From contig CACMDE010000005.1 of assembly GCA_902612345.1 (NCBI GenBank), positions 1-64,000 of the forward strand: a stretch of 64,000 bases of DNA, written 5' to 3'. The DNA is from an uncultured Pelagibacteraceae bacterium (lineage in GTDB: Bacteria; Pseudomonadota; Alphaproteobacteria; Pelagibacterales; Pelagibacteraceae). How positions within the stretch are numbered: position 1 is the first letter of the stretch; each line of letters starts with the position of its first letter. The position numbers and the translations under genes were made by a program. Positions 40,367 to 51,249 of this stretch are shown in pieces. Below the pieces are notes generated by a model. It did no database searches. It was not told the DNA's origin and worked only from the letters and a program-made list of their open reading frames with translations.

Positions 40367-41823
40367 TGACAAATTTAATAGATTTAACTCTTAATGATCT
40401 TGTAAATAAAGTTAAGTCTAAAGAAATTTCATCAAAAGAAATAACAACTGCTTATATAGATAGATCAAAACAATCAAAAAAACTGAATACATATGTAGAA
40501 GAGACTTTTGACAGCGCAATTAAAAGTTCAGAAAAATTTGATACTAATCCTGATTTTAAAAAAAAACTTCCAGGAATACCGTTAGCAGTAAAAGATCTAT
40601 TTTGTACAAAAAATGTAAAAACCACAGCCAGTAGTAAGATTTTAGAAAATTTCATACCAAGTTATGAATCTACAGTAACTGAAAATCTTTGGAATGAAGG
40701 AGCAATTTTAATTGGTAAATTAAATTGTGATGAGTTTGCTATGGGTTCTTCGAATGAAACAAGTCATTTTGGAAATGTTATTAGTCCAATTGATGATAAT
40801 CTTGTTCCCGGAGGTTCTTCTGGTGGATCAGCTTCTGCTTTAGCTGCAAAACTTACACCAGCAACAATTGGTACTGATACAGGTGGATCAATAAGACAAC
40901 CGGCATCTTTTACAGGTACAGTTGGTTTAAAACCTACTTATGGAAGTTGCTCAAGATATGGAATAGTCGCTTTTGCATCCTCTTTGGATCAAGCAGGACC
41001 AATGACTAAAGATGTAAAAGATTGTGCATTGTTGTTGGAGGTTATGAGTTCTTTCGATCCAAAAGACTCAACTTCAATTAATTTTAAACGTCCAAATTAT
41101 TCATCAAATTTAAATAAATATATCAAAGGAAAAAAAATTGGAATACCCAAAGAGTATAGAGTTGATGGAATGCCTTTCGAAATTGAAAAACTTTGGGAAA
41201 AAGGTAAAAATTATTTAAAAGATTGTGGTGCAGAAATTATAGATATTTCTTTACCTCATACAAATTATGCTTTGCCAACCTATTATATCGTTGCTCCAGC
41301 AGAAGCATCATCTAATTTAGCAAGATATGACGGAGTTAAATATGGATTTAGAGCTGAGGGTGAAAATTTGATTGATATGTATGAAAAAACAAGATCACAA
41401 GGTTTTGGTGATGAAGTAAAAAGAAGAATTATGATTGGCACATATGTATTATCTTCGGGATATTATGATGCTTATTATCTAAAAGCTCAAAAGGTAAGAA
41501 AACTTATTAAAAATGATTTTGATAATGCTTTTAATAAGGTTGATGCAATATTAACTCCATCAACACCAAGTTCAGCATTTAAAGTAGGAGACAAAAAAGA
41601 TGATCCAGTTTCAATGTATTTAAATGATATTTTTACAGTTCCTGTAAATTTAGCTGGTTTACCAGGAATTTCTATACCAGCAGGCTTAGATAAAAACAAT
41701 TATCCTCTAGGACTACAAATAATTGGAAAACCATTTGATGAACAAGGAATATTAAATATTGCATATTCAATGGAAGAAAAAATAAATTTTAAATTAAAAA
41801 CTAACGATTGGTGGATTAAGTGA
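40366..41823 (+). CDS. gatA: Asp/Glu-tRNA amidotransferase subunit A
   Basis: 485 residues, amidase-signature family. The catalytic Ser-cisSer-Lys triad is visible as AVKDLF (lysine), [10 protein letters not shown] and [11 protein letters not shown] (serines). It releases ammonia from glutamine for GatB. Presence of gatCAB means Gln-tRNA (and perhaps Asn-tRNA) is made by amidation of mischarged tRNA, as in most alphaproteobacteria. Overlaps gatB by four bases. Confidence 0.98.
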   Translation: MTNLIDLTLNDLVNKVKSKEISSKEITTAYIDRSKQSKKLNTYVEETFDSAIKSSEKFDTNPDFKKKLPGIPLAVKDLFCTKNVKTTASSKILENFIPSYESTVTENLWNEGAILIGKLNCDEFAMGSSNETSHFGNVISPIDDNLVPGGSSGGSASALAAKLTPATIGTDTGGSIRQPASFTGTVGLKPTYGSCSRYGIVAFASSLDQAGPMTKDVKDCALLLEVMSSFDPKDSTSINFKRPNYSSNLNKYIKGKKIGIPKEYRVDGMPFEIEKLWEKGKNYLKDCGAEIIDISLPHTNYALPTYYIVAPAEASSNLARYDGVKYGFRAEGENLIDMYEKTRSQGFGDEVKRRIMIGTYVLSSGYYDAYYLKAQKVRKLIKNDFDNAFNKVDAILTPSTPSSAFKVGDKKDDPVSMYLNDIFTVPVNLAGLPGISIPAGLDKNNYPLGLQIIGKPFDEQGILNIAYSMEEKINFKLKTNDWWIK

Positions 41824-43283
41824 GTAAAGATCAATACTTAATTGAGAAAAATGGTAACAAATATGAAGTTATTATTGGTTTAGAAGTTCATGCTCAAGTA
41901 CTTTCAGAGTCAAAATTATTTTCTTCATCCGCAACAAAATTTGGATCTGAACCAAATACTCAAGTAAGTTTAGTTGATGCAGCGTTTCCTGGAATGTTGC
42001 CAGTCATCAATGAATTTTGTGTAAGACAGGCAGTTAAGACTGGAATTGGTCTAAATGCAAAAATTAATAAGAAATCTATATTTGATCGAAAAAATTATTT
42101 TTATGCAGATCTTCCACAAGGTTATCAAATCTCACAATACAAGGATCCGATTGTTGGAGAGGGAACTGTAGTTTTAGATTTACCATCTGGATCTAAAACA
42201 ATTGGAATTGAAAGACTTCACCTTGAACAAGATGCAGGAAAAAGTATTCATGACATAGATCCGAGCAGCACATTAGTAGATTTAAACAGATCTGGAGTGG
42301 CTTTAATGGAAATAGTCAGCAAACCTGATCTTAGATCCCCTGAAGAAGTGAACTTGTATATTAAAAAATTAAGATCAATAATGAGATATTTAGGCACTTG
42401 TGATGGAAATATGCAAGAAGGTTCGCTTAGAGCTGATGTAAATGTATCAGTAAGAAAATTAGGTACTGATAAGTTAGGTACACGTTGTGAAATTAAAAAT
42501 GTAAATTCTATTAAATTTATGCAAATGGCTATTGAATATGAAGCAAATCGACAAGTTGAACTTATAGAAGAAGGTAATGCAGTTGACCAAGAAACAAGGT
42601 TATTTGACACAAAAAAAAATCAAACTAGATCTATGAGATCAAAAGAAGATGCTCATGATTATAGATATTTTCCTGATCCTGATCTTTTACCTTTAGAATT
42701 TGATGATCAATTTATCGAAAATATAAAAAAAGAAATACCCGAACTTCCTGATCAAAAAAAGAACAGATTTATTGAAAAATTTAAATTAAGTCCTTATGAG
42801 GCAACAATCCTAGTTTCAGATCTTGATACATCAAGATTTTTTGAAAAAGTAATTGAAAAATCAGATATAAAATTATCAGCAAATTGGATAACCGGTGAAT
42901 TATTTGCGCTCTTAAACAAAAATAATCTTGAAATTAGCGAAAGTCCAATAAGCCCTGAAAATTTGTCTAAATTAATTAATTTAATTTCAGAGGGAATAAT
43001 TTCAGGAAAAATTGCAAAAACAATATTTGAAATAATGTCTAAAGAAAACAAAGACCCAAATATTATTGTGGAGGAAAAAGGTCTAAAACAAGAAAGCGAT
43101 CCTAAGGCGTTAGAAAATTTAATTCAAAAAGTATTAAGATCTAATGAAGATAAAGTAAATGAGTATAAGAGTGGTAAAGATAAATTGTTTGGTTTTTTTG
43201 TTGGCCAGGTAATGAAAGAAAGCAAAGGGAAAGGCAATCCAAAAATGATCAATAAGATTTTAAAAGAAAAACTTAATGGATAA
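41820..43283 (+). CDS. gatB: Asp/Glu-tRNA amidotransferase subunit B
   Basis: 487 residues, starting with GTG that overlaps the gatA TGA. GatB binds the mischarged tRNA and, with ATP, activates Glu or Asp for amidation. IGLEVHAQV, the signature [19 protein letters not shown] and a C-terminal YqeY-like helical domain (about 340-487) are seen. Its end overlaps the methyltransferase gene by eight bases. Confidence 0.98.
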   Translation: MSKDQYLIEKNGNKYEVIIGLEVHAQVLSESKLFSSSATKFGSEPNTQVSLVDAAFPGMLPVINEFCVRQAVKTGIGLNAKINKKSIFDRKNYFYADLPQGYQISQYKDPIVGEGTVVLDLPSGSKTIGIERLHLEQDAGKSIHDIDPSSTLVDLNRSGVALMEIVSKPDLRSPEEVNLYIKKLRSIMRYLGTCDGNMQEGSLRADVNVSVRKLGTDKLGTRCEIKNVNSIKFMQMAIEYEANRQVELIEEGNAVDQETRLFDTKKNQTRSMRSKEDAHDYRYFPDPDLLPLEFDDQFIENIKKEIPELPDQKKNRFIEKFKLSPYEATILVSDLDTSRFFEKVIEKSDIKLSANWITGELFALLNKNNLEISESPISPENLSKLINLISEGIISGKIAKTIFEIMSKENKDPNIIVEEKGLKQESDPKALENLIQKVLRSNEDKVNEYKSGKDKLFGFFVGQVMKESKGKGNPKMINKILKEKLNG

Positions 43284-43926
43284 AAACATTAATATCGATC
43301 ATAAATTGATCGAATATATATTCACTCACACAAGCAATTTACATCCTATTCAGAAAGAATTAATTAAATACAACGAAAGTTTAGGTCACATTAAAAGACT
43401 TCAAATATCTATATTACAAGCGAACTTTTTACAATTTCTAATTAAATCGAGAAAGATTAATAATTGTTTAGAAGTTGGAACTTTTACAGGTTACAGCACT
43501 TTATCAATGGCACTATCTCTAAATAAAAATGGAAAAATACTTTCTATAGATAAAGATAAAGAAAAAAATATGATTGCTAAAAGTTTTTTTAAAAAAGCAA
43601 AAGTTTCAAATAAAATTAAAACAGAGGTATCAAATGGTAACGACGTTTTAATCAAATTAATTAAAAATAAAAGAAAATATGATTTAATTTTGATTGATGC
43701 GGATAAAGAAAATTATATTAGTTATTTTGACAAATCTTTAAAATTATTAAATAAAAATGGACTATTAGTTGTAGATAATATTCTTTGGAAAGGTGAGGTA
43801 ATAAATGTAAATTCCAAAGATAAATTAACTCAAAAAATTAAAAAATTTAATCTATACGTAAAAAAATCTAAAATTAATAAATATATTCTTCCTATTGGTG
43901 ATGGTTTTTTTATTTGCTGGAAATAA
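43276..43926 (+). CDS. trmR: O-methyltransferase, TrmR-like (predicted tRNA 5-hydroxyuridine methyltransferase)
   Basis: 216 residues, COG4122 class I O-methyltransferase. SAM-binding [16 protein letters not shown] (about 56-71), metal/substrate-binding [15 protein letters not shown] and [12 protein letters not shown] are visible. In Bacillus subtilis, TrmR (YrrM, same family and almost the same length) methylates 5-hydroxyuridine at tRNA position 34. Here the gene overlaps gatB by eight bases and touches trhO, which makes that substrate, so a TrmR role is a good inference; a catechol-type methyltransferase is the alternative. Confidence 0.7.
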   Translation: MDKNINIDHKLIEYIFTHTSNLHPIQKELIKYNESLGHIKRLQISILQANFLQFLIKSRKINNCLEVGTFTGYSTLSMALSLNKNGKILSIDKDKEKNMIAKSFFKKAKVSNKIKTEVSNGNDVLIKLIKNKRKYDLILIDADKENYISYFDKSLKLLNKNGLLVVDNILWKGEVINVNSKDKLTQKIKKFNLYVKKSKINKYILPIGDGFFICWK

Positions 43927-44823
43927 ATGATTACAATTTTATCTTTTTATAAATTAAAAAAAATTAAAAAATTAACAAGTCTCAAAAATATATTATTCAG
44001 AAAAATTAACTATTTATCTATTAAAGGTTTAATTATATTATCACCCGAAGGAATTAATGGGACTCTTGCAGGTAGTACAAATAATATTAATATTATAAAA
44101 AAAATAATAGTTAAATATTTGAATATTTCTAAATTTGATATTCAAAACATAACGAAATCTAAATTTATACCTTTTTTAAAGGCAAAAATTAAAATTAAGA
44201 AAGAGGTAGTACCTATAAATGAAAAATACAATTTCAATAAAAATTTAAAAAAAAAATATCTTACACCATTACAATGGAATAAGTTTCTTGAACTTAAGAA
44301 TTCAAAAATAATCGACGTTAGAAAACCTTTTGAACATGAAGTAGGAACTTTTAAAAAGGCAATTAATCCCGACACAAATAATTTTAGAGATTTTAAAAAT
44401 TACCTTTCTACAGTCAGTAAAGATGTAAAATTAGGCATGTTTTGTACAGGTGGAATAAGATGTGAAAAGGCATCAAATTATCTTCATAAAAATGGATTTA
44501 AAAATATTTATATGTTGAAGGGTGGAATAATTAATTATTTTAACAAAATTAAACCTAAAAAGAGCAAATGGAAAGGAGAGTGCTTCGTTTTTGATAATAG
44601 AGTGACTATAAAAAAAAATGCTAAACCTGGCTGTTATGGGATATGTAATGGATGCAGAATGCCTATTTCAGCTAAAGAAATGAAATCTTCTAAATATAAA
44701 GTAGGTCTTTCCTGTCCTAAATGTTACGACAAATTATCAGATGACCAAATAAAAAGATTTACTATGCGCCATAACCAAATTGTAAATTCTAAAATAAAAT
44801 TTAAATTTAGACAAAAAAGATAG
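43927..44823 (+). CDS. trhO: tRNA uridine(34) hydroxylase (rhodanese family)
   Basis: 298 residues. TrhO uses oxygen to hydroxylate U34 to 5-hydroxyuridine. An N-terminal ferredoxin-like domain (LSPEGINGTLAG) leads to a rhodanese domain with DVRKPFEHEVGTF and the active cysteine in FCTGGIRCEKAS, then a cysteine-rich tail (CYGICNGCRMP, CPKCYDK). Shorter than E. coli YceA (350). Starts at the base after trmR and ends one base before the MATE gene. Confidence 0.92.
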   Translation: MITILSFYKLKKIKKLTSLKNILFRKINYLSIKGLIILSPEGINGTLAGSTNNINIIKKIIVKYLNISKFDIQNITKSKFIPFLKAKIKIKKEVVPINEKYNFNKNLKKKYLTPLQWNKFLELKNSKIIDVRKPFEHEVGTFKKAINPDTNNFRDFKNYLSTVSKDVKLGMFCTGGIRCEKASNYLHKNGFKNIYMLKGGIINYFNKIKPKKSKWKGECFVFDNRVTIKKNAKPGCYGICNGCRMPISAKEMKSSKYKVGLSCPKCYDKLSDDQIKRFTMRHNQIVNSKIKFKFRQKR

Positions 44824-44824
44824 A

Positions 44825-46180
44825 ATGAACATACTTGCAGATGATGTAAAAAAATTAATTAGAAAACTTGCAATTCCTGCGGTAGTAGGAACTTTGTTTC
44901 AAACTCTTTATAATGTTGTCGATACCTTTTTTGCAGGAAAAATTTCACCTGAAGCCCTTTCTGCCTTAAGCAAATCCTTTCCTGTCTATTTCATAATTAT
45001 TGCAACATCGATTGGTGTAACAGTTGCAGGAACTTCATTAATAGGTAACAGTATTGGAGAAAAAAATGAAAAGAATTCATTATTTTATTTTTCACATATT
45101 GTATATTTTGCATTAATAATTTCGATAGTTATTACTTTTCTTGGTCTCAATTATTCTGAAAAAATATTTATTTTAATGGGATCAACTCAATATGTAACAA
45201 ACTTAGGTTTACAATATACTGATATTATTTTTTATGGCTCGATACTATTTATATTAGTTGTTGCAATTAATTCTTTACTTCATGCTGAAGGAGATACAAA
45301 AACCTATAGAAATGTGTTAATTTTATCTTTTTTGATAAACATAATTTTAAATCCAATATTAATCTTTGGTTTTATGTTTGTGCCAGCTTTTGGTATTAAA
45401 GGAATTGGCATATCAACTCTAGTTGCACAGTTTGTATCGTTTGCCATAATTTTAGTTAAAGTTTTAAAAAACAAACGTATAAAAAAAATTACAAAAGAAT
45501 ATTTATTGCCAAAGTTATACTATTTTAAAAATATATTCTTTCAGTCTATGCCTATTATTGTATCCATATGTGGATATTCTATCGCCGCAGCAATTATTTT
45601 TACGTATGTTGGTAACTCTGGAGAATTTGCTACAGCTGGTTATGGTGCTGGAACAAGAATTGAACAGGTTGTTTTACTTCCAATATTAGGAATAAATACT
45701 GCAATCATAACTATTATAGCTCAAAATTTTGGTGCAAAAAATCTAGATAGAGTTAAAGAAACATATATTGGCGCTATACAATATTCCCTAATGATAATGA
45801 TTGTTTGTTCATTATTAATTTTTATTTTCTCTAATCACATAACAAGTTTGTTTTCTAACAATCAAACTGTAATAGAATATGGTGGAAAATACCTTCAAAT
45901 TTCAGCCTTCGTTTTAACTGCATATCCAATCTTCTTTTTATCTAATGGATGTTTTATGGCATTAAAAAAGTCAGAATTTGCAATGATATCTAATTTTTTC
46001 AGAAATGTTTTAAACCCTGTCTTAGTTTTTTACTTTGCATCTTTGTATAATGCGTCATTTGAACAGTTTTTTTGGATCTGGGTCGTAATTAATTGGATAT
46101 TTTCTATTACTTATTTTTTGTTCACTTTTAATTATTTGAGATCAAGGTTACAAGAAACTCGAGCTATCATTAATCCATAG
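44825..46180 (+). CDS. MATE family efflux transporter
   Basis: 451 residues with about twelve membrane helices in two similar halves. LAIPAVVGTLFQTLYNVVDTFFAG and the second-half GYGAGTRIEQVVLLPILGINTA are typical of the MATE (NorM/DinF-like) family, which exports cationic compounds using Na+ or H+. Substrate unknown. Last gene of the gatCAB transcript; its 3' end overlaps the convergent soxG by 33 bases. Confidence 0.93.
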   Translation: MNILADDVKKLIRKLAIPAVVGTLFQTLYNVVDTFFAGKISPEALSALSKSFPVYFIIIATSIGVTVAGTSLIGNSIGEKNEKNSLFYFSHIVYFALIISIVITFLGLNYSEKIFILMGSTQYVTNLGLQYTDIIFYGSILFILVVAINSLLHAEGDTKTYRNVLILSFLINIILNPILIFGFMFVPAFGIKGIGISTLVAQFVSFAIILVKVLKNKRIKKITKEYLLPKLYYFKNIFFQSMPIIVSICGYSIAAAIIFTYVGNSGEFATAGYGAGTRIEQVVLLPILGINTAIITIIAQNFGAKNLDRVKETYIGAIQYSLMIMIVCSLLIFIFSNHITSLFSNNQTVIEYGGKYLQISAFVLTAYPIFFLSNGCFMALKKSEFAMISNFFRNVLNPVLVFYFASLYNASFEQFFWIWVVINWIFSITYFLFTFNYLRSRLQETRAIINP

Positions 46181-46693
46181 CCAAAGGTGTTCTGAAAAGG
46201 ATTTTCTCACAAATAAATCTACATTATTTATATCATTGTGGTGAAGAATAACATCAACATGATTTAATAGTGTCTGAACTACAACATTTTTATTATTTTT
46301 AAATTGATTAAAGTCAAAAGATGAACCTTTTGATAAAACTTCAAATACATTTTTTCCTCTCATATTTATTAACACCCATTGATCACTAACATCCGTTACA
46401 GAACCTAAGTTTAATTTTGATATTTCAGAGTCTAAAGACAACATTAGATTTTTTTCAATATCTTTGCCATATACCATCCATTCATCAGGACTTAACCACA
46501 ATGCACTAATACTTTTAATAGTTGCACTTGTATTTGGCTCTGGTGGCAACATAATAGATAAAATTCTTCCAGCTTTTGTAAAAAAATCTCTACTTTTACC
46601 TCTTAGGTTTAACTTATGTATCGGCTCTACTAAATTTAATTCTAAATTTGGATAATCTTTTTTTTCAATTTTTGGATAATTAATATTAAGCAT
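46148..46693 (-). CDS. soxG: Sarcosine oxidase gamma subunit
   Basis: 181 residues. This subunit resembles part of the GcvT fold and closes the folate cavity of the heterotetramer. ILPPEPNTS-type motif here is IMLPPEPNTSATI, followed by LWLSPDEWMVYG and VTDVSDQWVLINMRG. It overlaps soxA by eight bases and the convergent MATE gene by 33 bases. Confidence 0.93.
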   Translation of the reverse strand: MLNINYPKIEKKDYPNLELNLVEPIHKLNLRGKSRDFFTKAGRILSIMLPPEPNTSATIKSISALWLSPDEWMVYGKDIEKNLMLSLDSEISKLNLGSVTDVSDQWVLINMRGKNVFEVLSKGSSFDFNQFKNNKNVVVQTLLNHVDVILHHNDINNVDLFVRKSFSEHLWLWINDSSSFL

Positions 46694-49691
46694 TTAATCT
46701 CTCATTTTTACTATCAAAAAATACAAAATCAGAAACAGTAACGTTTATGGTTTTATCTTTCATTGGTACAAGGAGTTTTTGGCCTTTAAGTTTCTTACCA
46801 TTTTTAACAACTGCTAAAGCTATTGATTTATTTAAATTTGGACTAAAGTAACTTGAAGTTACATGTCCAAGCATTTCTATTGGTTGTTTTTTTTCATCTT
46901 GTACTATTTGAGCGCCTTCTTCTAATATTTCTCTTGGATTATCAGTTAATAATCCAACCAAATGTTTTCTGTCCTCTCGCATAGTATCGCTTCTGTATAA
47001 AGATCGTTTTCCGATAAAATCATATTTTTTTTTACTTATTATCCATTCCATTTGAAGATCAATAGGAGTCATAGTTCCATCTGTATCTTGACCTACAATT
47101 ATAAAACCTTTTTCTGCTCTTAATAAGTGCATTGTTTCTGTGCCGTATGGTGTAATGTTAAACTCTTTTCCTGCCTCTATACAATTTTCCCACAATGATT
47201 TTCCATATTTAGATTCAATATTTATTTCATAACTATGTTCTCCAGTAAAACTTATCCTCATTATTCTGCAATTTATTCCGTTCAATTCAGCATTTTTAAA
47301 TGACATATGTGGAAAATTTTCATCATTGAATTCAAGTTTTGGAAACAATTTCTTTAAAATATTTTTTGAATTAGGCCCGCATATACTTGCAGTAGCATAA
47401 TGATCGGTAACAGATGTTAGCCAAACATCTAATTCTGGCCACTCTGTTTGCAAATAATCTTCCAATTTTGAAAGAACATTTGCAGCACCACCAGTGGTGG
47501 TTGTCATCACATAGTGATTTTCTTCCAATCTTGTAGTTACACCATCATCATAAACCATCCCATCTTCATTAAGCATTAGGCCGTATCTACATTTACCAAT
47601 AGCGAGTTTTGACCAGGCATTTGTATAAACCCTATTTAAAAATTCAGATGCGTCAGTTCCCTTGATATCAATTTTACCAAGTGTAGAAGCATCTAATATT
47701 CCTGCGCTTTCTCTAGCTGCTTTACTCTCTCTTTGCACTGCTTGATGCATACTTTCATTATTTTTTGGATAGTACCAGGCTCTTTTCCATTGTCCTACAT
47801 TTTCAAATTTTGCTTTATGATTTTCATGCCATTCATGAATAGGTGTTTTTCTAATTATATCAAAAAAAGTTCCTACATTTCTTCCTACAATCGTTCCAAA
47901 AGTTAATGGAGTGTATGGTGGTCTAAAAGTAGTTGTTCCTAGGCTTCCCATTTTTACACCTGCAGTTTCAGAAATAATTCCAAGAGCATGCATATTTGCA
48001 AGCTTACCTTGATCAGTACCCATGCCAGTAGTTGTATATCTTTTTACATGTTCTATAGATTTAAATCCTTCTCTCATTGCAAGTTTTATATCTTTAGCTG
48101 TGGAGTCATTTTGAAAATCTAAAAAAGGTTTTGTTTTTCCCAAGGGTTTATCGTTAGGTAACAACCATATATTTTTACTTTCTTTTTGCTTCGGACAACT
48201 AATAGTTAATGAGTCATAATCTGTTACTGATGCAGATAAAAAGTTTTTACATTCTGAGTTTGTATTTTTAATAACATCATCTAGTTCAAAATCACCGTTG
48301 CATGAACCTATGCTAATTTGATCAGACATTGCAGTATTTGGTAAAAAAACTTGATCAGAGTCTCTAAATTTTAACTTACCTCCTGATTGTGTAAATAAGT
48401 GTACCATAGGTGTCCACCCACCACTTATAGATAAATTATCACAAACTAAATTTATTTTACTTCCAATAACATTAGTACCATCATCAGACATTTTCATTAT
48501 TTGAATAGATTTAATTCTTCGATAACCTTTTGTGTCAACAACAGTATGGTTCCAATAAATTTTTATACCTGCATTTTTTGCATTTTTTACTAATATAGAT
48601 GAAGAGTTATTTCTTATGTCGACAATAGTAACATTTATACCCTTTTTATTTAAAGATATTGCAGTTTCGTATGCAGAATCATTATTCGTAAAAATTACAT
48701 TTTTATTTCCACATCTAACTCCAAAATAATCGATATATTTTTTAACAGAGTTAGCTAACATTACACCAGGTCTGTCATTATTATTAAATATCAAAGGTCT
48801 TTCTATAGCACCTGTTGCAAGAATTACTTTTTTAGCTCTTATTTTCCATAATCTTTGTCGTAATTTATTCGATCTTTCATCTAAAGATTTATGATCAGCT
48901 AAATTTTCTCTTGCTAATAGGTAATTGTAACTATGGTAAGCTGCCAAACTTGTTCTATGTTTGATTATTAAATTTTTCTTATTTTTTATATTTTTAATTT
49001 GATTATTTAACCATACAGAGGGTATTTCATCATCGATTTTAAAATTTTCATCATCCTGGAAAATTGTTGAACCACCAAGAGAGTTTTTATCGTCAATTAA
49101 AACTGTATTATTTCCATTGTCAGCAGAAATACTTGCTGCAAGTATGCCAGAAATACCACCACCAACAACTAAAACATCACAATGTAAATGATTATGATCG
49201 TATAATTCTGGATCTGGCTGAGTAGGGGATTTGCCTAAACCTGCGGACATTCTTATTGCTGGTTCATACAGACTGTACCAGAGTTTTTTTGGCCACATAA
49301 AAGTTTTATAATAAAAACCTGCTGGAATAACTGGTGAAATAAAATTATTTATACCACCAACATCAAACTCTACACTTGGCCAGCAATTTTGACTTGATGC
49401 CTCTAAACCCTCATATATCTCTTGTTCTGTAGCTCTAACATTTGGTTCAGTAAATGAGCCACTCCCACCTATTTGTACTATTGCGTTTGGCTCTTCTGAA
49501 CCACAGGTCATAATTCCTCTTGGGCGATGATATTTAAAGCTTCTTCCAATTAAATGAACTCCATTTGATAAAAGAGCAGAGGCTAAAGTATCCCCTTTAT
49601 AACCATAATATTTTTTACCATTATATTTAAAGGATATTCTATTAGTTTTATCTAAGAATTTTGTTTCAGATGATCTAAAATTTTCTGACAT
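46686..49691 (-). CDS. soxA: Sarcosine oxidase alpha subunit
   Basis: 1001 residues. With the other subunits it oxidises sarcosine to glycine, H2O2 and 5,10-methylene-tetrahydrofolate. Domains in order: a ferredoxin-like domain (about 15-100; GRSFKYHRPRGIMTCGSEEP), a dinucleotide-binding oxidoreductase domain (about 170-500; DVLVVGGGISGILAASIS), and a C-terminal GcvT-type folate domain (about 610-1000; GILDASTLGKIDI, FTGEHSYEINI). Lies between soxD and soxG in the classic B-D-A-G order. Confidence 0.98.
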   Translation of the reverse strand: MSENFRSSETKFLDKTNRISFKYNGKKYYGYKGDTLASALLSNGVHLIGRSFKYHRPRGIMTCGSEEPNAIVQIGGSGSFTEPNVRATEQEIYEGLEASSQNCWPSVEFDVGGINNFISPVIPAGFYYKTFMWPKKLWYSLYEPAIRMSAGLGKSPTQPDPELYDHNHLHCDVLVVGGGISGILAASISADNGNNTVLIDDKNSLGGSTIFQDDENFKIDDEIPSVWLNNQIKNIKNKKNLIIKHRTSLAAYHSYNYLLARENLADHKSLDERSNKLRQRLWKIRAKKVILATGAIERPLIFNNNDRPGVMLANSVKKYIDYFGVRCGNKNVIFTNNDSAYETAISLNKKGINVTIVDIRNNSSSILVKNAKNAGIKIYWNHTVVDTKGYRRIKSIQIMKMSDDGTNVIGSKINLVCDNLSISGGWTPMVHLFTQSGGKLKFRDSDQVFLPNTAMSDQISIGSCNGDFELDDVIKNTNSECKNFLSASVTDYDSLTISCPKQKESKNIWLLPNDKPLGKTKPFLDFQNDSTAKDIKLAMREGFKSIEHVKRYTTTGMGTDQGKLANMHALGIISETAGVKMGSLGTTTFRPPYTPLTFGTIVGRNVGTFFDIIRKTPIHEWHENHKAKFENVGQWKRAWYYPKNNESMHQAVQRESKAARESAGILDASTLGKIDIKGTDASEFLNRVYTNAWSKLAIGKCRYGLMLNEDGMVYDDGVTTRLEENHYVMTTTTGGAANVLSKLEDYLQTEWPELDVWLTSVTDHYATASICGPNSKNILKKLFPKLEFNDENFPHMSFKNAELNGINCRIMRISFTGEHSYEINIESKYGKSLWENCIEAGKEFNITPYGTETMHLLRAEKGFIIVGQDTDGTMTPIDLQMEWIISKKKYDFIGKRSLYRSDTMREDRKHLVGLLTDNPREILEEGAQIVQDEKKQPIEMLGHVTSSYFSPNLNKSIALAVVKNGKKLKGQKLLVPMKDKTINVTVSDFVFFDSKNERLNA

Positions 49692-49694
49692 AAA

Positions 49695-49970
49695 TTAATC
49701 TGAAGGAGGTTTTTCTCCCATTTTATATACTGCATGAATTTTATCATTAGATGTATCTCTTATTACGTTAAACCATTTTCTGCAGCCATGAGCATGGTTC
49801 CATCTTTCAAACTGGACACCTTTAATATTTTTTCTCATAAATAAAAAATCTGCCCACTCATCGTCACTTAACTCTGTTGGTTGCTTAGGTCTTACTATAT
49901 GTGCTTCACCGCCTGCAGAAAATTCACTTTGGTCTCTTTCACCGCAAAATGGACAAGTTATAATAAACAT
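49695..49970 (-). CDS. soxD: Sarcosine oxidase delta subunit
   Basis: 91 residues. Small zinc-binding subunit: CPFCGERDQSEFSAGGEAH gives the first ligands and HAHGCRKWFNVIRDT the last. Length and motifs match the family. It overlaps soxB by one base and precedes soxA by 3 bases; AAGGAG just before the soxA start lies inside its end (rc of 49699-49704). Confidence 0.97.
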   Translation of the reverse strand: MFIITCPFCGERDQSEFSAGGEAHIVRPKQPTELSDDEWADFLFMRKNIKGVQFERWNHAHGCRKWFNVIRDTSNDKIHAVYKMGEKPPSD

Positions 49971-51223
49971 TAGTGTGCTACAGCAGCAGCGCCGTGCTCA
50001 TCTACAAGATCACCACTTACAAATCTATTGATGTTGAAGGCAGCATTTAATGTATGTGGCTCATCATTTGCAATTGTGTGAGCAAATAAATCTCCAGAAC
50101 CAGGAGTAGCTTTAAAGCCTCCAGTACCCCAACCACAATTAAAATATAAACCTTTAACACTTGTTTTACTAATTATTGGACTCGCGTCAGGACAAATATC
50201 AACAATTCCTCCCCATTGTCTCAACATTTTCATTCTACTGAATATTGGATAAAGTTCTAAAATTGCTTTTAATGTTCCTTCAACAACGTCATGACTGCCT
50301 CTTTGAGTATAAGAAACATATGAGTCTGTTCCTGCACCAATAACTAATTCACCTTTATCTGATTGACTCACATAAGCATGAACAGCATTAGACATTACAA
50401 CGGTATTTATAATTGGTTTTACAGGCTCAGAAACTAATGCCTGCAATGGTTTACTCTCAAGCGGTAATCTAATACCAGCCATATTTGCTATAACACTTGA
50501 ATGTCCAGCTGCAACAACACCAATTTTTTTTGTTTTAATAAATCCTTTGGTTGTTTCTATACCTTCGACAGTACCAACATTTCTTTTAATTCCTTTTACT
50601 TCACAATTTTGAATTATATCTACACCCATTGCATCTGCGCCTCTAGCATATCCCCAGGCAACAGCGTCATGTCTTGCTGTACCAGCTCTTCTTTGAAGTG
50701 TACCTCCTAAAACAGGATATCTAATATTAGGAGATGTATTTATAATAGGGCAAAAATTTTTAACTTCTTCAGTAGATAACCACACTGCATCAATTCCATT
50801 TAATCTATTTGCATGAGTTCTTCTTTTTAAATCTCTTACATCTTGAAGGTTATGAGCTAGATTCATAACTCCCCTTTGACTAAACATAACATTATAATTA
50901 ATTTCTTGTGATAAGTTCTCCCATAATTTAAGCGCATGATCGTATAATCCTGCACTTGCATCCCAAAGATAATTTGATCTTATAATTGTTGTGTTACGAC
51001 CAGTATTTCCACCACCAATCCAACCTTTTTCAACAACGGCTATATTTTTCATATTATGTTTTTTAGCCAGGTAAAAAGCTGTGGCTAATCCATGACCACC
51101 ACCTCCAACAATAACGGCATCGTATTCTTTTTTTGGTTCAGGATCTCGCCATGCTTGTTGCCAATTCTCATGGTAAGACAGAGAATTCTTTAATAGTGAA
51201 AATATTGAATAATTATTTTTCAT
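49970..51223 (-). CDS. soxB: Sarcosine oxidase beta subunit
   Basis: 417 residues from ATG 51223 ([21 protein letters not shown]); a longer frame to 51280 would run toward tRNA-Ser and is rejected. FAD-binding [20 protein letters not shown], the [15 protein letters not shown] segment with the histidine expected to bind FMN covalently, and [17 protein letters not shown] are conserved. First gene of the sox operon. A 14-base palindrome lies 27 bases upstream of the start. Confidence 0.96.
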   Translation of the reverse strand: MKNNYSIFSLLKNSLSYHENWQQAWRDPEPKKEYDAVIVGGGGHGLATAFYLAKKHNMKNIAVVEKGWIGGGNTGRNTTIIRSNYLWDASAGLYDHALKLWENLSQEINYNVMFSQRGVMNLAHNLQDVRDLKRRTHANRLNGIDAVWLSTEEVKNFCPIINTSPNIRYPVLGGTLQRRAGTARHDAVAWGYARGADAMGVDIIQNCEVKGIKRNVGTVEGIETTKGFIKTKKIGVVAAGHSSVIANMAGIRLPLESKPLQALVSEPVKPIINTVVMSNAVHAYVSQSDKGELVIGAGTDSYVSYTQRGSHDVVEGTLKAILELYPIFSRMKMLRQWGGIVDICPDASPIISKTSVKGLYFNCGWGTGGFKATPGSGDLFAHTIANDEPHTLNAAFNINRFVSGDLVDEHGAAAVAH

Positions 51224-51249
51224 ATTTTGCTCATAATTACTTGATAAAT

